From Acanthaster planci (Eukaryota > Echinodermata > Asteroidea > Valvatida > Acanthasteridae), in the NCBI RefSeq assembly GCF_001949145.1, contig NW_019091362.1, forward strand, positions 7,393,987 to 7,457,986: a DNA stretch of 64,000 bases, given 5' to 3'. Position numbers and translations under genes: made by a program. How positions within the stretch are numbered: the stretch's first letter is position 1; each line of letters opens with the position of its first letter. Below are positions 62,501 through 64,000 of this stretch, piece by piece. The notes beneath the pieces were generated by a model that was not told where the DNA came from, ran no database searches, and worked only from the letters and a program-made list of their open reading frames with translations.

Positions 62501-64000
62501 ATTCATAGATATTGGATCGTCAATACAACTGACTCCACAGAGCCTGTAGGGTGACGTGAACACCCTTGTTCCAATATAATTTACTCTGGCAAAAAGTGCT
62601 CATTATGGATCGCGAGTGATGACAACATAATTGCTGACATCAGGCTCGGTACTGTTCCGAAGATAACAAATGAGACGGTTGGTTAACTCAATGTCTAGAT
62701 GTGCAGCAGGAACATCAGTATTAAACTCTCGCGCATCCCCCCCCCACGTGAATTAGACTTGCACACCAGTCGGTTAATGAAACATATGCGGTATCATTGA
62801 GAGCCATCAGGCCGTTTCAAACTTCGCAGGTATTCTCCATTAGCGCTCGGTTATCCCTTCCATTGTGACTTAATATACAATCAATGCCTCTTTTATCAAA
62901 TCCTACCATAAGCTGTCTAACACACGCAAGTACGCAGTCCGACACATGCAAAATACATGTACTTCGATCATCGTGTTTGAAGGTTCACAGAACTTCAACA
63001 CGCAGCTGAACTAATCATCATTGTGCAACGTTTTTAATATTCAATAAATGAGAGAGAGATGCGTGACAGCCAAGTCTTCAACCTCAAGTCTTGATTGTGA
63101 TTAGGCCTATAAATGTTTGCATGTGTCGCACACAGGCTGTCACAATTTCACGTCCGTGACTGTTATATCCAAAGAAACAAATTTTGTCCACGTCTTCGGC
63201 AGTGATTTGCAATGCATTAATGAATACTTGGCATTGTGTATGTCATGTACTTCAATCTGTTATTAAACAGAATCGATATTTCCATGTAATGCTCATAACT
63301 CAATGTACACACAAAAGTGTTTTTTTTAATTAATCTACAAATTTGGCACAATTTGGTATAAGTTACTCATCAAAATTTACAAAACGTGCGCGTGTGCCAC
63401 ATACGCCTACATGATCTAAATGGCGATTCAGCATGATAATGCATGAAATACCAGAATTAAATATTATTTGCTCCTTGAACACGTCAATATTCAGCACTGA
63501 CAAAGTATAAGCTGAAAATTCCGAGCGACCGTCGAGAGCTTTCATACTTCTTTGAAGCGCCGAGGTGGAGGCTCCAGATGCATGATGTCATGAGGACCGA
63601 GTTGTGTAATAGCATGGCATTGATCTTTTACGCATGCCGGGTCTAGACGATCACGTGCAATCGATATGTAACAAAACAACCATTTTGTCCACGGAAAAAA
63701 ATGAATCCACTTGACTCGACATTGGAATGGGTTAAAATGCACTGCTTAAAATACACTTTAGGCGTGGAACTATGAGAAATTTTGCAAAATGTACATGTAA
63801 AAATCGGTGACTACACTCGTTCCTGTAAGTCAAGCTGCTTTAGTTCAATTTGTTTATTTGCTTCCATAAATAGAAACCTTTCCACAAATAACGTTACGTA
63901 AGCCGCTAATTTACTCTAAATGACTAATTGAGCATCAGTGCAATACCTGACTGCGTGCAAAATTTGCATTTTTCAAGACATGCGCTTACAATTTGAATGA
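59518..64000. other. Stretch without a recognised gene
   Basis: About 4.5 kb with short frames only. A perfect 8-bp hairpin GGGTCGTG/CACGACCC at 61755-61776 is followed by seven T. A C-run lies at about 62739-62748. No other structure was recognised up to the window end. Confidence 0.45.

Overview
Eukaryotic nuclear DNA, most likely from a marine invertebrate. One spliced, intron-bearing gene is clear. It sits among small DNA-transposon derivatives and tRNA-derived SINEs, followed by more than 50 kb of AT-rich DNA in which I recognise no protein. The protein sequence, the SINE with an ATTATT-type tail and the mix of hAT, piggyBac and Harbinger-like MITEs fit a deuterostome such as an echinoderm, hemichordate or cephalochordate. 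I cannot fix the species or phylum from sequence alone.

Layout: 1-2333 is 5' flank with a piggyBac-like MITE. 2334-10831 is a complete nine-exon DBR1 gene (RNA lariat debranching enzyme, 584 residues, plus strand), with a 3'UTR and a polyadenylation signal at 11464. Intron 6 of DBR1 (5709-8895) is about 60% transposon: a hAT element with a piggyBac-like MITE inside it, a Harbinger-like element 40 bp further on, and a second hAT MITE, each bounded by target-site duplications. Intron 7 carries a SINE fragment. About 500-650 bp past the DBR1 polyadenylation signal is a CpG-containing stretch with ETS and YY1-like motifs and a possible short first coding exon (12117-12160).

From about 12.2 to 64 kb no protein could be recognised. 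The stretch holds TA-flanked foldback MITEs (16150-16428, 36158-36722), a probable decayed hAT MITE (38801-38987), a 306-base assembly gap next to a GTTT/TTGG microsatellite, a CpG-dense block with an E2F-type site (about 24920-25330), several perfect or near-perfect hairpins, and a near full-length tRNA-derived SINE at 59149-59517. The rest is low-repeat sequence whose open frames look like chance. It may be a long regulatory region or the first intron of a gene that continues outside the window, but nothing here proves either.

Functionally only DBR1 can be interpreted: it cuts the 2'-5' branch of excised intron lariats in the nucleus. I saw no sign of a multi-gene system. The most unusual features are the duplicated basic C-terminal motif of DBR1 and the nested transposons in its intron 6.
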